64,000 bases of DNA, taken from the NCBI RefSeq assembly GCF_017571495.1, contig NZ_JAGETZ010000005.1, positions 310,001 through 374,000 of the forward strand. Direction: 5' to 3'. This document shows, one piece after another, positions 1 through 9,185 of this stretch. The stretch's first letter is position 1; every line of letters begins with the position of its first letter. The notes under the pieces were generated by a model, which was not told the DNA's origin, did no database searches, and saw nothing but the letters and a program-made list of their open reading frames with translations. This DNA comes from Hymenobacter negativus (GTDB taxonomy: Bacteria > Bacteroidota > Bacteroidia > Cytophagales > Hymenobacteraceae). A program made the position numbers and the translations under genes.

Positions 1-1
1 T

Positions 2-1606
2 CCGGCTGCCGAATATGGCGGCGAGATGCTCTACATCAACAAAAGCGCTACCAAGCCGCTATGGGCCATGGAATACTCGCGCGATGAAGCCCTGCGCAAG
101 TATTGGGACGAATTCTCACCGCCCTACCACAAAGACGGCGAAGGGCCGAGTGCCTACCATTCGGTGACGACCAATACCACCGAGAAAAAGCCGGATGCCA
201 GCGCCTACAACCGCAACCAGGACTCGTTTGCCCGTGAGGACGTTATTCGCTGGTACGACTACTGGCACGAGCGGCCCGGCACCGGTACCCGCAGCAGTGC
301 CGGCGGTGTCAACATCGTTTTCTCCGACACCAATACCCACTACCGGGGCGCGGAAAATTACCGCCGTAGCGGCGAGGTGGATGCCCTGCGCATTGCCAAG
401 GACGGCTACTTCGCTCATCAGGTAATGTGGGATGGCTGGGTAGAGCCTGAGAAGGCCCGCACCCACCTCATTGGCCATTGGAACTACAAAGCAGGCGTGG
501 TGAAAAATGTGGATGTAATATCCAGCGGCGAGAAGGTGGAGCTGTTTCTCAATGGCAAGTCGATGGGCTTTGGCCAGCAGCAGTACCGCTTCCTGTTCAC
601 CTTCCCGAACGTGGCCTGGCAGCCCGGCACCCTGCGCGCCGTGAGCTACGACGCCACCGGTAAAAAAGTGAGCGAAGCCGAACACCAAACCACCGGCCCA
701 GCCGTGGCCCTGCGCCTCACGGCCACCACCAGCCCCGCCGGCCTGCACGCCGATGGTACCGACCTGTCCTTGCTGCAAGTGGAGGCAGTGGATGCTAAGG
801 GCCGCCGCTGCCCCACAGCCCTGAACATGGTCAACTTCAGCCTGAGCGGCCCGGCCGAATGGCGCGGCGGCCTGGCGCAGGGCCCAGGCAACTACATTCT
901 GAGCAAGAACCTGCCGGTGGAAGGCGGTGTGAACCGCGTACTTATTCGCAGCACGACCCAAGCTGGCAAAATCACAGTCACGGCCACGGCTGAGGGACTG
1001 AAACCAGCCACGGTCAGCCTGAAGTCGCAGCCCGTGCTGGTGGAAAACGGCTTGGCCACGCAGCTGCCCGGCGCTGATTTGCCGGTGAGCTTGCGGCGCG
1101 GGCCCACGCCGGCCGGGCCATCGTTCACGGTGTCGCGGGTGTCGGTGCCTATCACCGCCGCCACCGCCAATTCCAACCCGACCAATGCCACCTACAGCTT
1201 CGATGACAACGAGTTGTCGGAGTGGGTTTCGGACCGCAAGGAGGGCCGGCCGTGGATAGAATACACGCTGGCCCGCGCCGCGCCCATCAGCCAGGTGGCC
1301 ATGAAGCTGACCGGCTGGCGCAACAGTACCTACCCAATCCGCATCCTGATAGATGGGCAGGAAGCTTTCAGCGGAAAAACCGAGCGCAGCCTGGGCTACT
1401 TTACAGCCGTTTTTCCGCCGCGTACGGGCCAGAAAGTCCGCATTGAATTAACAGGCCACACCCAGGCCAAAGACGCCTTCAACATCACCGAGCTGGAGAC
1501 GCCCAAAAATGCCACCGCCGCCACGGACCAAGCCGGCCCGCCCGGCACACTCGGGCTGGTGGAGGTAGAAATGTATGAGAAACCGGCTGTTGCAAACCGG
1601 CCATAA
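2..1606 (+). CDS. GH2 glycoside hydrolase, C-terminal part (5' end outside window)
   Basis: The frame is open from base 2, before the first ATG at 26, so the gene begins upstream of the window. The remaining ~535 residues start just after the catalytic TIM barrel of a family GH2 beta-galactosidase-like enzyme: they open with the late-barrel motif PLWAMEYSRDE. A DUF4982-like beta domain follows (the HLIGHWNY region and VELFLNGKSMG, near window residues 155-230), then an immunoglobulin-like linker. A discoidin-like C-terminal domain comes next (SFDDNELSEWVSD, WIEYTLA; about residues 395-500), probably carbohydrate binding. The catalytic glutamates and signal peptide lie outside, so the substrate cannot be judged. 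The stop is 143 bp before the probable start of the next gene, with a palindromic repeat between; both genes are on the plus strand and probably co-transcribed. GH2 membership is confident; the exact activity (galactosidase, glucuronidase or other) is not. Confidence 0.85.
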   Translation, partial: PAAEYGGEMLYINKSATKPLWAMEYSRDEALRKYWDEFSPPYHKDGEGPSAYHSVTTNTTEKKPDASAYNRNQDSFAREDVIRWYDYWHERPGTGTRSSAGGVNIVFSDTNTHYRGAENYRRSGEVDALRIAKDGYFAHQVMWDGWVEPEKARTHLIGHWNYKAGVVKNVDVISSGEKVELFLNGKSMGFGQQQYRFLFTFPNVAWQPGTLRAVSYDATGKKVSEAEHQTTGPAVALRLTATTSPAGLHADGTDLSLLQVEAVDAKGRRCPTALNMVNFSLSGPAEWRGGLAQGPGNYILSKNLPVEGGVNRVLIRSTTQAGKITVTATAEGLKPATVSLKSQPVLVENGLATQLPGADLPVSLRRGPTPAGPSFTVSRVSVPITAATANSNPTNATYSFDDNELSEWVSDRKEGRPWIEYTLARAAPISQVAMKLTGWRNSTYPIRILIDGQEAFSGKTERSLGYFTAVFPPRTGQKVRIELTGHTQAKDAFNITELETPKNATAATDQAGPPGTLGLVEVEMYEKPAVANRP

Positions 1607-1641
1607 CTATGCAATTACAGTGTTTTGCTTGCGCAACGAAA

Positions 1642-1755
1642 CCTCACCCCATCACCCCCTCTCCAAAAAAGAGGGGGCACCGGTTCGTGAGGACGATTCC
1701 GATAGGTGCATTTCCGATGCCCCCTCTTTTTTGGAGAGGGGGTCAGGGGGTGAGG
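1642..1755. repeat. Palindromic repeat PR-1 (CCTCACCCC...GGGGTGAGG family), overlaps start of DUF4450 gene
   Basis: The left arm (about 1642-1681) and right arm (about 1717-1755) are imperfect inverted copies of a GC-rich unit beginning CCTCACCCC and ending GGGGTGAGG, with a loop of about 35 bp. The same unit recurs at seven other places in this window. Its right end supplies an in-frame GTG at 1750 that is the best start codon of the downstream gene. Confidence 0.85.
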
Positions 1756-4700
1756 TTGACGCGGTGGGCGACACTCGTTCTCCTATTCCTCCTAACTCTC
1801 ACTGCCCACGCTCAAACCCCGCCGCCGCTCTGGCACAACCAGCCGCGCACCCTCCGCTACCGGCCTGAGGGCTCCGACTTTGTCATCACCAACGGTACGC
1901 ACCGCTTCACACGCGCCCTCTACGGCACCAATACCGCCTTCCGTGTAGAGGCTGGCGACTTGCCGGAATTTGCGCTCTACCTACCCGGCATGGGCGGTAA
2001 CATGAAGTTCGGCCTGCTGGCCAACGGCCAGAGCAAGTGGCTGGTTAAAGCCGAAAACATTGTGGCCCGCTACCGGCCGGGCAGCATGCTTTACGACATC
2101 ACCGACCCACTGCTGGGCTCCGGCACATTGCATCTCGAAGTGCTGGCCATGGCCGATGCCGAAGGCCTGTTGGTGAAGGCCCGGTTTGAAAACGTGCCGG
2201 CCAAAAAGGTGCAGCTGTTGTGGGCTTTCGGCGGAGCCACGGGCAAGAAGTTTAGCCGCGACGGCGACATCGGGGCCGACCCAGAATCCAGCTTTTATCT
2301 GAAGCCAGAGTACTGCCAGGGCAATGCATTTGAGCTGAAAAAGAATGCCTTTACCTTGAGCTACAGCATTGCCAGCAAAGCAGCCGCTCCGGCACCGCTC
2401 AAAACCCTCCTTGGCATTGTGCCACCCGGCGCCCAAAACCACATAGCCGATGCCGCGCAACAGGAAAGTCCGCAGCAACTGTTTGCATCGGCGGCTACGG
2501 CCACGCCAGTGGCGGTGGGCGTGCTGACGGCGAAAGCAGGCGAAGACTATTATTTCGGAGTGCAGAAGGCAGAGCAGGCCGCGGTTGTGACTTACAAAAC
2601 ACTGCCCGCCGCCTTTGCCCGGGCCGAGGCGGCGCGGACGGCCCTCGCTAGCCGCGTCAGCGTCAGCACCCCCGATGCTTACCTCAACACCCTCGGTGGA
2701 ACGCTGGCCGTAGCCGCCGATGCCATTTGGGAAACGCCCTCTTACATGCACGGCGCGGTGGCCTGGCGCATGCGCCTCAACGGCTGGCGCGGCCCCTACG
2801 CGGCCGACCCGCTGGGCTGGCACGACCGCGCCGCCACGCACTTCCGCGCCTACGCCAAGTCGCAGCTGACCAGCCCGCCCAACGGCCCGGTAACGCCCGA
2901 TACCGCTTTGCACCTGGCCCGGCAGCTGGAAAAGCTGGGCACCACCGTGTTCAGCGAAGGCTACATTAGCCGCAACCCTGGCGGGGATTTCCGGCCGCAC
3001 CACTACGACATGAACCTCGTGTTCATCGATGAGCTGCTGCGCCATTTCAACTGGACCGGCGACCTCGCCCTGGCCCGCGAAATGTGGCCCTTGCTCCAGC
3101 GCCACCTTGCTTGGGAGAAGCGCAACTTCGACCCCGACGGCGATGGCCTCTACGATGCCTACGCAGCCATCTGGGCGTCCGATGCTCTGCAGTACAGCGG
3201 CGGTGGCGTCACCCACAGCTCGGCTTATAACTACTACGCCAACCGCCAGGCTGCTGAATTGGCCCGGCTATTGGGCGAAAACGCGGCGCCGTACCACCAG
3301 GAGGCCGCCCGCATCCGCCAGGCCATGCAAAGCCGGCTGTGGCTGACAAAGCTGGGTTGGTATGCCGAGTACCAGGATGCGCTGGGACTCAAAAGTCTTC
3401 ACCAGTCGGCGGGGCTGTGGACCATTTACCACGCCATCGATTCGGAGGTGCCCGAAGCCCTCGACGCCTACCAGGCCACGCGCTACATCGATGCCGAAAT
3501 CCCACATATTCCGGTGCGGGCTGCCGGTCTGCCCGATGCTGGCTACTACTTGCTCTCAACCACCAACTGGCAGCCCTACGACTGGTCGTTGAACAATGTG
3601 GTGCTGGCCGAAAACCTGCACACATCCCTGGCTTACTGGCAGGCCGGCCGCGGGCAGGATGCCTTTTTGCTCTGGAAAAGCGCCCTGCTCGAAAGTATGT
3701 ACCTGGGCAGCAGCCCCGGCAATTTTCAGCAAATTTCCTTTTATGACAATTATCGCGGCGAGCTATACCGCGACTTTGCCGACCCCATCGGCATGGCGGC
3801 CCGCTCGCTGGTGGAAGGCCTGTTTGGCATCCGCCCCGATGCCCTACACGACACGCTGCGGGTGCGCCCCGGCCTGCCCGCCGCCTGGGATTCGGCGTCT
3901 TTGAAAGTGCCAGACGTGACGTTCCGCTACCGCCGCCAGGGCCAGCGCGAAACCTACACCATTGCCCAGCGCCTGCCGAAACTGCTGGCGCTCCAGCTGC
4001 AAATCCCGGCCCTGGCCGATGACGTGGCTTCGCTGAAAGTGAACGGCCAGCCCGCTGCGTGGCGCAACGTAGCTACCGCCGTGGGTCGGCCACTTGTCGA
4101 AATCAACAGTGCTCCGGCGGCGGGCTACCGCATCGAAATAGAGTGGCAGGGCGAAGCGCTGGACCCTGCCGCGTCCCTAAAAACAGCTTCGGTTGGAACA
4201 GTTGTTTCCACCGGTTTTGCCCATGCGCAAGCCGTCGCCGTGGCCGACCCTCAACAGGCCCTCAGCCAGGTGCAGCTTACTGGCTCAACACTGACGGCGC
4301 AGCTGGCCGGCGCGCCCGGCAGCCGCACGGCCTTCATACAGCTGAAGCAAGGAAGGCTGGCTTGGTGGGAGCCGCTGAAAACAGTGGTAGCAAGTCCGAC
4401 TGGTACCGGCAATGCGTTAGCGGCGCCTGCCACCTGGGAAACGGTGGACCTCAGCGCTGCCTTCAACGACCGGGTGACGCAGATTTTCCGCAACAATTAC
4501 CTCACTCCGCGGACCCAAACGGCCACGCTGGCGCTGCCCACCCAGGGCATCGGCAACTGGTGCTACCCGCTCACCCAGGCAACTATTGACGATGCTGGCC
4601 TGCGCCAACTGGCCGGGGCCAAGAACGAAATTAAACTACCTACCGGTGTGCCGCTGCGCACGCCCGGCGCGGGCGGGACGAAGAACATTTTGTTCGTGTC

Positions 4701-5154
4701 GCAGTGGGACAATTATCCTCACCAGGCCACGCTGCCGCTGCGGGGGCAGGCCAGCCGCGCCACGTTACTCATGGCCGGCAGCACCAACCCCATGCAAAGC
4801 CAGCTAGTGAATGGCGAGGTAACAATTACCTACACCGACAACACCACCGCCACGCTCCCCCTGCGCAACCCCGACAACTGGTGGCCCATCGAACAGGACC
4901 TGCTGGACGACGGCTTTGCCTTCCAGACGGGTGCTCCCAAGCCCTGGCGCGTCCACCTCAAAACCGGCCTCATTGCCCAGGATTTCAACCAATTCACCAG
5001 CATTAAAGGCTTCAGCACCCGCGCCATCGACGGCGGCGCAGCCACCGTGCTGGAATTGCCCTTAGACCCAAAGAAAAAACTCAAAAGCCTTACCGTGAAA
5101 GCGCTGGCCAATGACGTGGTGATAGGGCTGATGAGTGTAACGCTGGGGCGTTAA
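1750..5154 (+). CDS. DUF4450 protein, putative (alpha/alpha)6-barrel glycosidase, secreted
   Basis: A secreted protein of 1134 residues if it starts at GTG 1750. The frame extends up to ATG 1609, but the 47 extra residues are translated palindromic repeat and look non-functional. From GTG 1750 the protein opens with a clean signal peptide: basic VRLTR, a leucine-rich core and a cut after AHAQ. The N-terminal half matches the DUF4450 pattern (the LRYRPEG and GTHRFTRALYG region). The middle (about residues 470-760) carries a helical six-hairpin region with FNWTGD, DPDGDGLYDAY and SAYNYYANRQ, as in GH65/GH63-like barrels; a beta-sandwich C-terminus follows. The family is frequent in Bacteroidota polysaccharide loci and I know of no settled activity. 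It sits between GH2 and a GH65-like gene on the same strand. The assignment to DUF4450 rests on pattern memory, not on a search. Confidence 0.8.
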   Translation: MRLTRWATLVLLFLLTLTAHAQTPPPLWHNQPRTLRYRPEGSDFVITNGTHRFTRALYGTNTAFRVEAGDLPEFALYLPGMGGNMKFGLLANGQSKWLVKAENIVARYRPGSMLYDITDPLLGSGTLHLEVLAMADAEGLLVKARFENVPAKKVQLLWAFGGATGKKFSRDGDIGADPESSFYLKPEYCQGNAFELKKNAFTLSYSIASKAAAPAPLKTLLGIVPPGAQNHIADAAQQESPQQLFASAATATPVAVGVLTAKAGEDYYFGVQKAEQAAVVTYKTLPAAFARAEAARTALASRVSVSTPDAYLNTLGGTLAVAADAIWETPSYMHGAVAWRMRLNGWRGPYAADPLGWHDRAATHFRAYAKSQLTSPPNGPVTPDTALHLARQLEKLGTTVFSEGYISRNPGGDFRPHHYDMNLVFIDELLRHFNWTGDLALAREMWPLLQRHLAWEKRNFDPDGDGLYDAYAAIWASDALQYSGGGVTHSSAYNYYANRQAAELARLLGENAAPYHQEAARIRQAMQSRLWLTKLGWYAEYQDALGLKSLHQSAGLWTIYHAIDSEVPEALDAYQATRYIDAEIPHIPVRAAGLPDAGYYLLSTTNWQPYDWSLNNVVLAENLHTSLAYWQAGRGQDAFLLWKSALLESMYLGSSPGNFQQISFYDNYRGELYRDFADPIGMAARSLVEGLFGIRPDALHDTLRVRPGLPAAWDSASLKVPDVTFRYRRQGQRETYTIAQRLPKLLALQLQIPALADDVASLKVNGQPAAWRNVATAVGRPLVEINSAPAAGYRIEIEWQGEALDPAASLKTASVGTVVSTGFAHAQAVAVADPQQALSQVQLTGSTLTAQLAGAPGSRTAFIQLKQGRLAWWEPLKTVVASPTGTGNALAAPATWETVDLSAAFNDRVTQIFRNNYLTPRTQTATLALPTQGIGNWCYPLTQATIDDAGLRQLAGAKNEIKLPTGVPLRTPGAGGTKNILFVSQWDNYPHQATLPLRGQASRATLLMAGSTNPMQSQLVNGEVTITYTDNTTATLPLRNPDNWWPIEQDLLDDGFAFQTGAPKPWRVHLKTGLIAQDFNQFTSIKGFSTRAIDGGAATVLELPLDPKKKLKSLTVKALANDVVIGLMSVTLGR

Positions 5155-5202
5155 CCCTCACCCAAGCCAGCCCGACGTAACCAGATTGAACTTGAATTCC
5201 CT

Positions 5203-7392
5203 ATGAAAAAAACGAACCTAGAACACCCGTCAGGCTCCTCTCTCCATCGAAGAGGAACTGGGGGTGAAGCCCCACGGCTGGCCATCCTGCTACTTGCCTT
5301 CCTACCATTAGCAGCACAAGCCCAGCCCATCAACCGCCAGGCTGTGGTGGAGCGCCATAAAGTCGTCGTCACCAACACCGACTCGCTCAATTCGCTCTCC
5401 GTGGGCAATGGCAAATTTGCTTTCACCGCCGACGTGACCGGCCTCCAGACTTTCCCGCTGCACTACGAAAAAGCCCTGCCGCTCGGCACCGAATCGGAGT
5501 GGGGTTGGCACCGCTTTCCAAACAAAGACGGCTACAAATTTGAGCAGAGCCTGCGCGAATACACCTTGAATGGCCGCAAAGTGAGCTACGCCGTGCAGGT
5601 GAAAACGCCCGGTAACAGAGAATCGGGCGACTACTTCCGCGCCAACCCGCACCGCTTGCAGTTGGGCAATCTGGGCTTCATCATCCTGAAAAAAGACGGC
5701 CAGCCGGCCAGTATTCGGGATATTAAAAACATCCACCAGGCGCTGAACCCGTGGACCGGCGAAATCCAGAGCCACTTCACGGTAGAAGGCGCGGCGGTGG
5801 ATGTGGTAACCGTCGGCCACCAGACGCAGGACGCGGTGGCTGCTAAAGTGACTTCCGAGCTGCTGAAAACCGGCCGACTGAAAGTGGCTTTGCGTTTTCC
5901 TTTCCCCACCGCTGGCTGGGCTGATATGGCCGTGGACTACACCCACGACGACGCGCACAAATCGGCCATCGTGGAGCAGAAAGCCGGCCGCGCCCTGCTC
6001 ACCCATCAGCTCGATACTACCAAGTATTTTGCCGCGCTGAGCTGGTCCCAAACCGCCACGCTGGCAGCCGGCCGGCCGCACGAATACCTGCTCACGCCCG
6101 ACCGCAAAAGCGCGGTGCTGGAGCTGAGCTGCCAGTTCACGCCACTTAAAGCCAAAGCTTCAGCCCCAACCTTCGCCGCTACCCAGGCCAACAGCCGCCA
6201 GCAGTGGCAGGCCTACTGGCGCAGCGGTGGGGCCGTCGATTTCGGCGGCACCGCCGACCCGCGCGCCAAGGAGCTGGAGCGCCGCGTGGTGCTCTCGCAG
6301 TACCTCACCCGCATCCACAACGCCGGCTCGCAGCCGCCGCAGGAAACCGGGCTGCTCCTCAACAGCTGGTACGGCCGCCCGCACCTCGAAATGCACTGGT
6401 GGCACGCGGCCCATTTCGCCCTCTGGGGCCGTCCCGAAATCCTGGAAAAAAGCCTGACCTGGTACGCCCGGCCCGATGTGCAGGCCGTAGCCAAGGGCAT
6501 TGCCCAGCGGCAGGGCTACGCCGGCTGGCGCTGGCAGAAAATGACCGACCCCTGGGGCGAAGAAGGACCGTCATCAGTGGGCGCGTTTCTCATCTGGCAG
6601 CAGCCCCACACCATTTATTTTGCCGAAGAAGCCTACCGTGCCCACCCGAATGCCGCCACTCTGAAGCTCTACCAGGAGCGGGTAGCCCAAACGGCCGAAT
6701 TCATTGCGTCCTACCCGTTTTTTGAGAAAGACAAAGGCCGCTACATCCTGGGCAAAGGCGTGATTCCGGCCCAGGAACGGTTCAAAGCTGAGGAGACATT
6801 TAATCCCACATTTGAACTGGTGTACTGGCATTGGGCGCTGGATATTGCGCAGAAATGGCGCGAGCGCCAGGGCCAGCCGCGCAATGCCCAGTGGGACGAG
6901 GTACTGGCTAAGCTCTCGAAATTGCCCGAGGCCAACGGCGTGTACCTGGCCGCCGAAAGCGCGCCCGATTCCTACACCAACCCCGAATACAAAACCGACC
7001 ACCCCTCGGTGCTGGCTGCGCTGGGCGTGATGCCCGCCACCGGCCAGGTAGACCCTGCCACCATGCGCCGCACCTTCGACCTCATCTGGAAAGACTGGAG
7101 CTGGAACGACACCTGGGGCTGGGACTTCCCCATGACTTCCATGACGGCCACCCGCCTCGGCCTGCCCGAAAAGGCCGTGGATGCCCTGCTGATGAAGGTG
7201 CAGAAGAACACCTATCTGCCCAACGGCCACAACTACCAGGAAGGTCGCCTACCCCTCTACCTGCCCGGCAACGGCGGCCTGCTGGCCGCGGTAGCCCTCA
7301 TGTGCGCCGGCTACGACGGCTGCAAAGAAGCCAACCCCGGCATTCCCAAAAACTGGAAAGTGAAGTGGGAAGGCCTGCAGAAAATGCCGTAA
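5203..7392 (+). CDS. GH65-like secreted (alpha/alpha)6-barrel protein, putative glycosidase
   Basis: 729 residues. The N-terminal ~260 residues form a beta-rich domain with the motif SLSVGNGKFAFTADVTG, typical of GH65/GH95-type enzymes. The C-terminal part is a helical barrel with WWHAAHFALWGRPE, WRWQKMTDPWGEEGPS and WNDTWGWDFPM, where conserved acids and aromatics suggest a sugar-binding cleft. A general acid cannot be named with confidence. The start is unusual: ATG 5203 encodes MKKTNLEHPSG, about 15 residues come from half a palindromic repeat, and then the hydrophobic core LAILLLAFLPLAAQAQ follows, giving a signal peptide with a stretched n-region. The gene begins 48 bp after the DUF4450 stop, so the two are probably one operon. 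It ends 64 bp before a convergent response regulator. Substrate unknown. Confidence 0.75.
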   Translation: MKKTNLEHPSGSSLHRRGTGGEAPRLAILLLAFLPLAAQAQPINRQAVVERHKVVVTNTDSLNSLSVGNGKFAFTADVTGLQTFPLHYEKALPLGTESEWGWHRFPNKDGYKFEQSLREYTLNGRKVSYAVQVKTPGNRESGDYFRANPHRLQLGNLGFIILKKDGQPASIRDIKNIHQALNPWTGEIQSHFTVEGAAVDVVTVGHQTQDAVAAKVTSELLKTGRLKVALRFPFPTAGWADMAVDYTHDDAHKSAIVEQKAGRALLTHQLDTTKYFAALSWSQTATLAAGRPHEYLLTPDRKSAVLELSCQFTPLKAKASAPTFAATQANSRQQWQAYWRSGGAVDFGGTADPRAKELERRVVLSQYLTRIHNAGSQPPQETGLLLNSWYGRPHLEMHWWHAAHFALWGRPEILEKSLTWYARPDVQAVAKGIAQRQGYAGWRWQKMTDPWGEEGPSSVGAFLIWQQPHTIYFAEEAYRAHPNAATLKLYQERVAQTAEFIASYPFFEKDKGRYILGKGVIPAQERFKAEETFNPTFELVYWHWALDIAQKWRERQGQPRNAQWDEVLAKLSKLPEANGVYLAAESAPDSYTNPEYKTDHPSVLAALGVMPATGQVDPATMRRTFDLIWKDWSWNDTWGWDFPMTSMTATRLGLPEKAVDALLMKVQKNTYLPNGHNYQEGRLPLYLPGNGGLLAAVALMCAGYDGCKEANPGIPKNWKVKWEGLQKMP
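5226..5272. repeat. Half palindromic repeat PR-2 inside the coding start of the GH65-like gene
   Basis: A degenerate single unit (CTCTCTCCATCGAAGAGG... ending GGGGGTGAAG) of the repeat family lies inside the reading frame, between MKKTNLE and the hydrophobic core of the signal peptide. Its own GTG (5262) is out of frame here, unlike several other copies. Confidence 0.65.
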
Positions 7393-7456
7393 AAGCAGAT
7401 TCTTTGAAAGAAAACTGTGCGAAGAAGAGTTGCCATGGCGGGCTTACAAACGGCTT

Positions 7457-8122
7457 CTAAGCTGCCATCAGGTAGCCGATGCCGCGCACAGTTTGCAGGA
7501 AGTCCGGCGGGGCGTGGCGGGCCAGAGCCTTGCGCACGTTCCTAACGTGCACATCAATGTAGTTCGACGCTTCGGTGCCTTTGCCGAGGTGGGCACCAAG
7601 TTCCTCGCGGGTAACAGCTTGGCCGCGGCGGCGCAGCAGGTGATGCACCAAATCGAACTGCGCCCGGCTCAGGTATACCTCTTGCGGCCCATAGCGCAGC
7701 AAGCGGCCGGCCAGGTCCAGCACAAAGCCTTTGCCGAAGCTGATTTTTGGCCGCTGGTGCCCAAACCGCTGCCGCCGAATGGTGCGTAGCCGGCGTTCCA
7801 GCTCGATGAGCGACACGGACCTGGCCAGGCAGTCATCGGCGCCGGCGGCGAAGCCCCGTAGCCGGGCGTCTACGTCGGAAGCATCGGTGAGGATGAACGA
7901 CGAGGAATGGTCTTCGCGGCGCATGGCGTCTTGCAGCAGGGTGAGGCCGTCGCCATCGGGGAGGGCCTGGGCGAGCAGCACAAACTCGTAGTGCCGGCTG
8001 GCCAGCTTGCCTTCGGCAATGGTCAGGGTAGGGGCGGCGTCGGTCTGGTAGCCGGCCCGATGCAGAAAGCGCTGCGTGCTGTAGAGCCGAGTTTCTTCGG
8101 CTTCAACAATGAGAATAGCCAT
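7457..8122 (-). CDS. OmpR-type response regulator with degenerate receiver
   Basis: 221 residues: receiver domain (1-115) plus winged-helix DNA-binding domain (about 130-219; the ELGAHLGKGTEASNYIDVHVRNVRKAL and VRGIGYLM regions). The receiver has lost its phosphorylation site. The acceptor aspartate expected at position 51 is alanine (FVLLAQALPDGDG), the acidic pocket is VEAEE instead of VEDDD/E, and the conserved lysine is Arg101 (CLARS). The threonine of the switch (Thr79) remains. It is therefore unlikely to be controlled by ordinary phosphotransfer. Its start lies 6 bp after the stop of the adaptor gene, so the pair is an operon. A fully conserved sensor/regulator pair sits immediately upstream on the same strand. 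Likely an auxiliary or constitutive transcription factor; target unknown. Confidence 0.9.
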   Translation of the reverse strand: MAILIVEAEETRLYSTQRFLHRAGYQTDAAPTLTIAEGKLASRHYEFVLLAQALPDGDGLTLLQDAMRREDHSSSFILTDASDVDARLRGFAAGADDCLARSVSLIELERRLRTIRRQRFGHQRPKISFGKGFVLDLAGRLLRYGPQEVYLSRAQFDLVHHLLRRRGQAVTREELGAHLGKGTEASNYIDVHVRNVRKALARHAPPDFLQTVRGIGYLMAA

Positions 8123-8128
8123 AGTTGC

Positions 8129-9067
8129 TTACTGTTTGGTTTCGGCCAGTATCCGTACCTGGGCGTGCATACCAGGCTTAAGCCGGTGGCCTGGATTGGG
8201 TAGCGTGCAGCGCACTTTCATCACCTTGCTGTCGTGGTCGAGCACGTGGAAAACCTTGTCGATGCGCCCGCGCAACGGCTGGTCGGGGTAGCTGAGGGTA
8301 GTGATTTCCAGCGTCTGGCCCTTGCGCACCCGGTCCAGGTCGGCCTCAAACACATTGGCCATCAGCCACACGCTGTCCAGGTTAGCTACGGTGAAGGCCG
8401 TCTGCATATTAGCGGTGGTAAAGCGCAGGCCTAGCGCTAGGTTCTTCTCGATGACGTAGCCCGCCAAGGGAGCGCGCAGCTCATTCAGGCCGCTTTTAGC
8501 AATGCTGTACACGCCCAGCTGCCGCTGGTTGCGGGTGTCGTTGCCCGTGGCGCGGGCTACTTCTACACGGGCCTTGTACACGTCCTGCTCGGCCGCTAGG
8601 CCGGCCTGGTACAGCTCTTCGGCCACCGCCAGGTTTTTGCGGGCCACAACCAGGTCGGCGGTGCCGGCGGTGTGTTGGTTTTGAAGGTCGGCTATTTCGC
8701 TGCTTTTCAGCACGGCCAGCACTTGGCCCTGGCGCACTTCATCGCCCAGCTCGGCGCCCACGCGCACCACCTGCCCGCCCACCAGCGGAAACACCCGAGC
8801 CGTGCGGTTGCCATCGGTGGCAATTTCGCCGCTCAGCACCAGCTCTTCCAGCGCCGGTTCGGGTAAGGCCCCGGAGACGGCCGCTTGCGCCTGTGGCTCA
8901 GGTTGGTTCAGCTCATCAACGGGCGACTCGGTGCACGCGCCGAGCAATGCTGCGCCCAGTAGAAAGCTCCAGCGGTAGCCCACTTTTCGGGCATGGACCT
9001 TGGGGTGAATTGCCGGATTTTGTGCGCTCCGGCGGGGCGTTGCAAATGGCAGAGGGACAGTTGTCAT
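8129..9067 (-). CDS. RND/HlyD-type efflux periplasmic adaptor lipoprotein
   Basis: 312 residues. It has a lipobox LLGAC with Cys45 and then an acidic linker. The membrane-fusion-protein fold follows: first biotinyl-lipoyl half (ATDGNRTARVFPLVGGQVVRV), helical hairpin (about 125-185), second lipoyl half (SGLNELRAPLAGYVIEKN) and a beta-barrel (VWLMANVFEADLDRVRKGQ). It would link an inner-membrane pump to an outer-membrane channel. No RND pump or TolC-like gene is present in this window, so its partners must be elsewhere. The n-region before the hydrophobic stretch is long if translation starts at ATG 9067; GTG 8983 would give a compact lipoprotein signal. The CusB-like adaptor next to a CusS/CusR-like pair hints at metal efflux, but this is inference. 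Confidence 0.85.
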   Translation of the reverse strand: MTTVPLPFATPRRSAQNPAIHPKVHARKVGYRWSFLLGAALLGACTESPVDELNQPEPQAQAAVSGALPEPALEELVLSGEIATDGNRTARVFPLVGGQVVRVGAELGDEVRQGQVLAVLKSSEIADLQNQHTAGTADLVVARKNLAVAEELYQAGLAAEQDVYKARVEVARATGNDTRNQRQLGVYSIAKSGLNELRAPLAGYVIEKNLALGLRFTTANMQTAFTVANLDSVWLMANVFEADLDRVRKGQTLEITTLSYPDQPLRGRIDKVFHVLDHDSKVMKVRCTLPNPGHRLKPGMHAQVRILAETKQ

Positions 9068-9185
9068 GGCAGGCAGCTAATGGTGAAGCTGCCGCAAGAC
9101 TACAGGCGTGGCATTAGAATGCGATTAGAAAGGCTTTAATGGAATAGTCGTTCAGGCGGTGGGCCTCACCCAACCATAAAACCTC

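Noticed and set aside
1691..1709. ACGATTCCGATAGG shared between 1691 and 46596 as a regulatory motif
   Set aside because: A 14-bp match between two places is expected by chance in a window of this size; one copy lies inside a repeat loop.
1981..3216. Minus-strand ORF of 411 codons opposite the DUF4450 gene
   Set aside because: No recognisable domain; the plus-strand frame is clearly the real gene.
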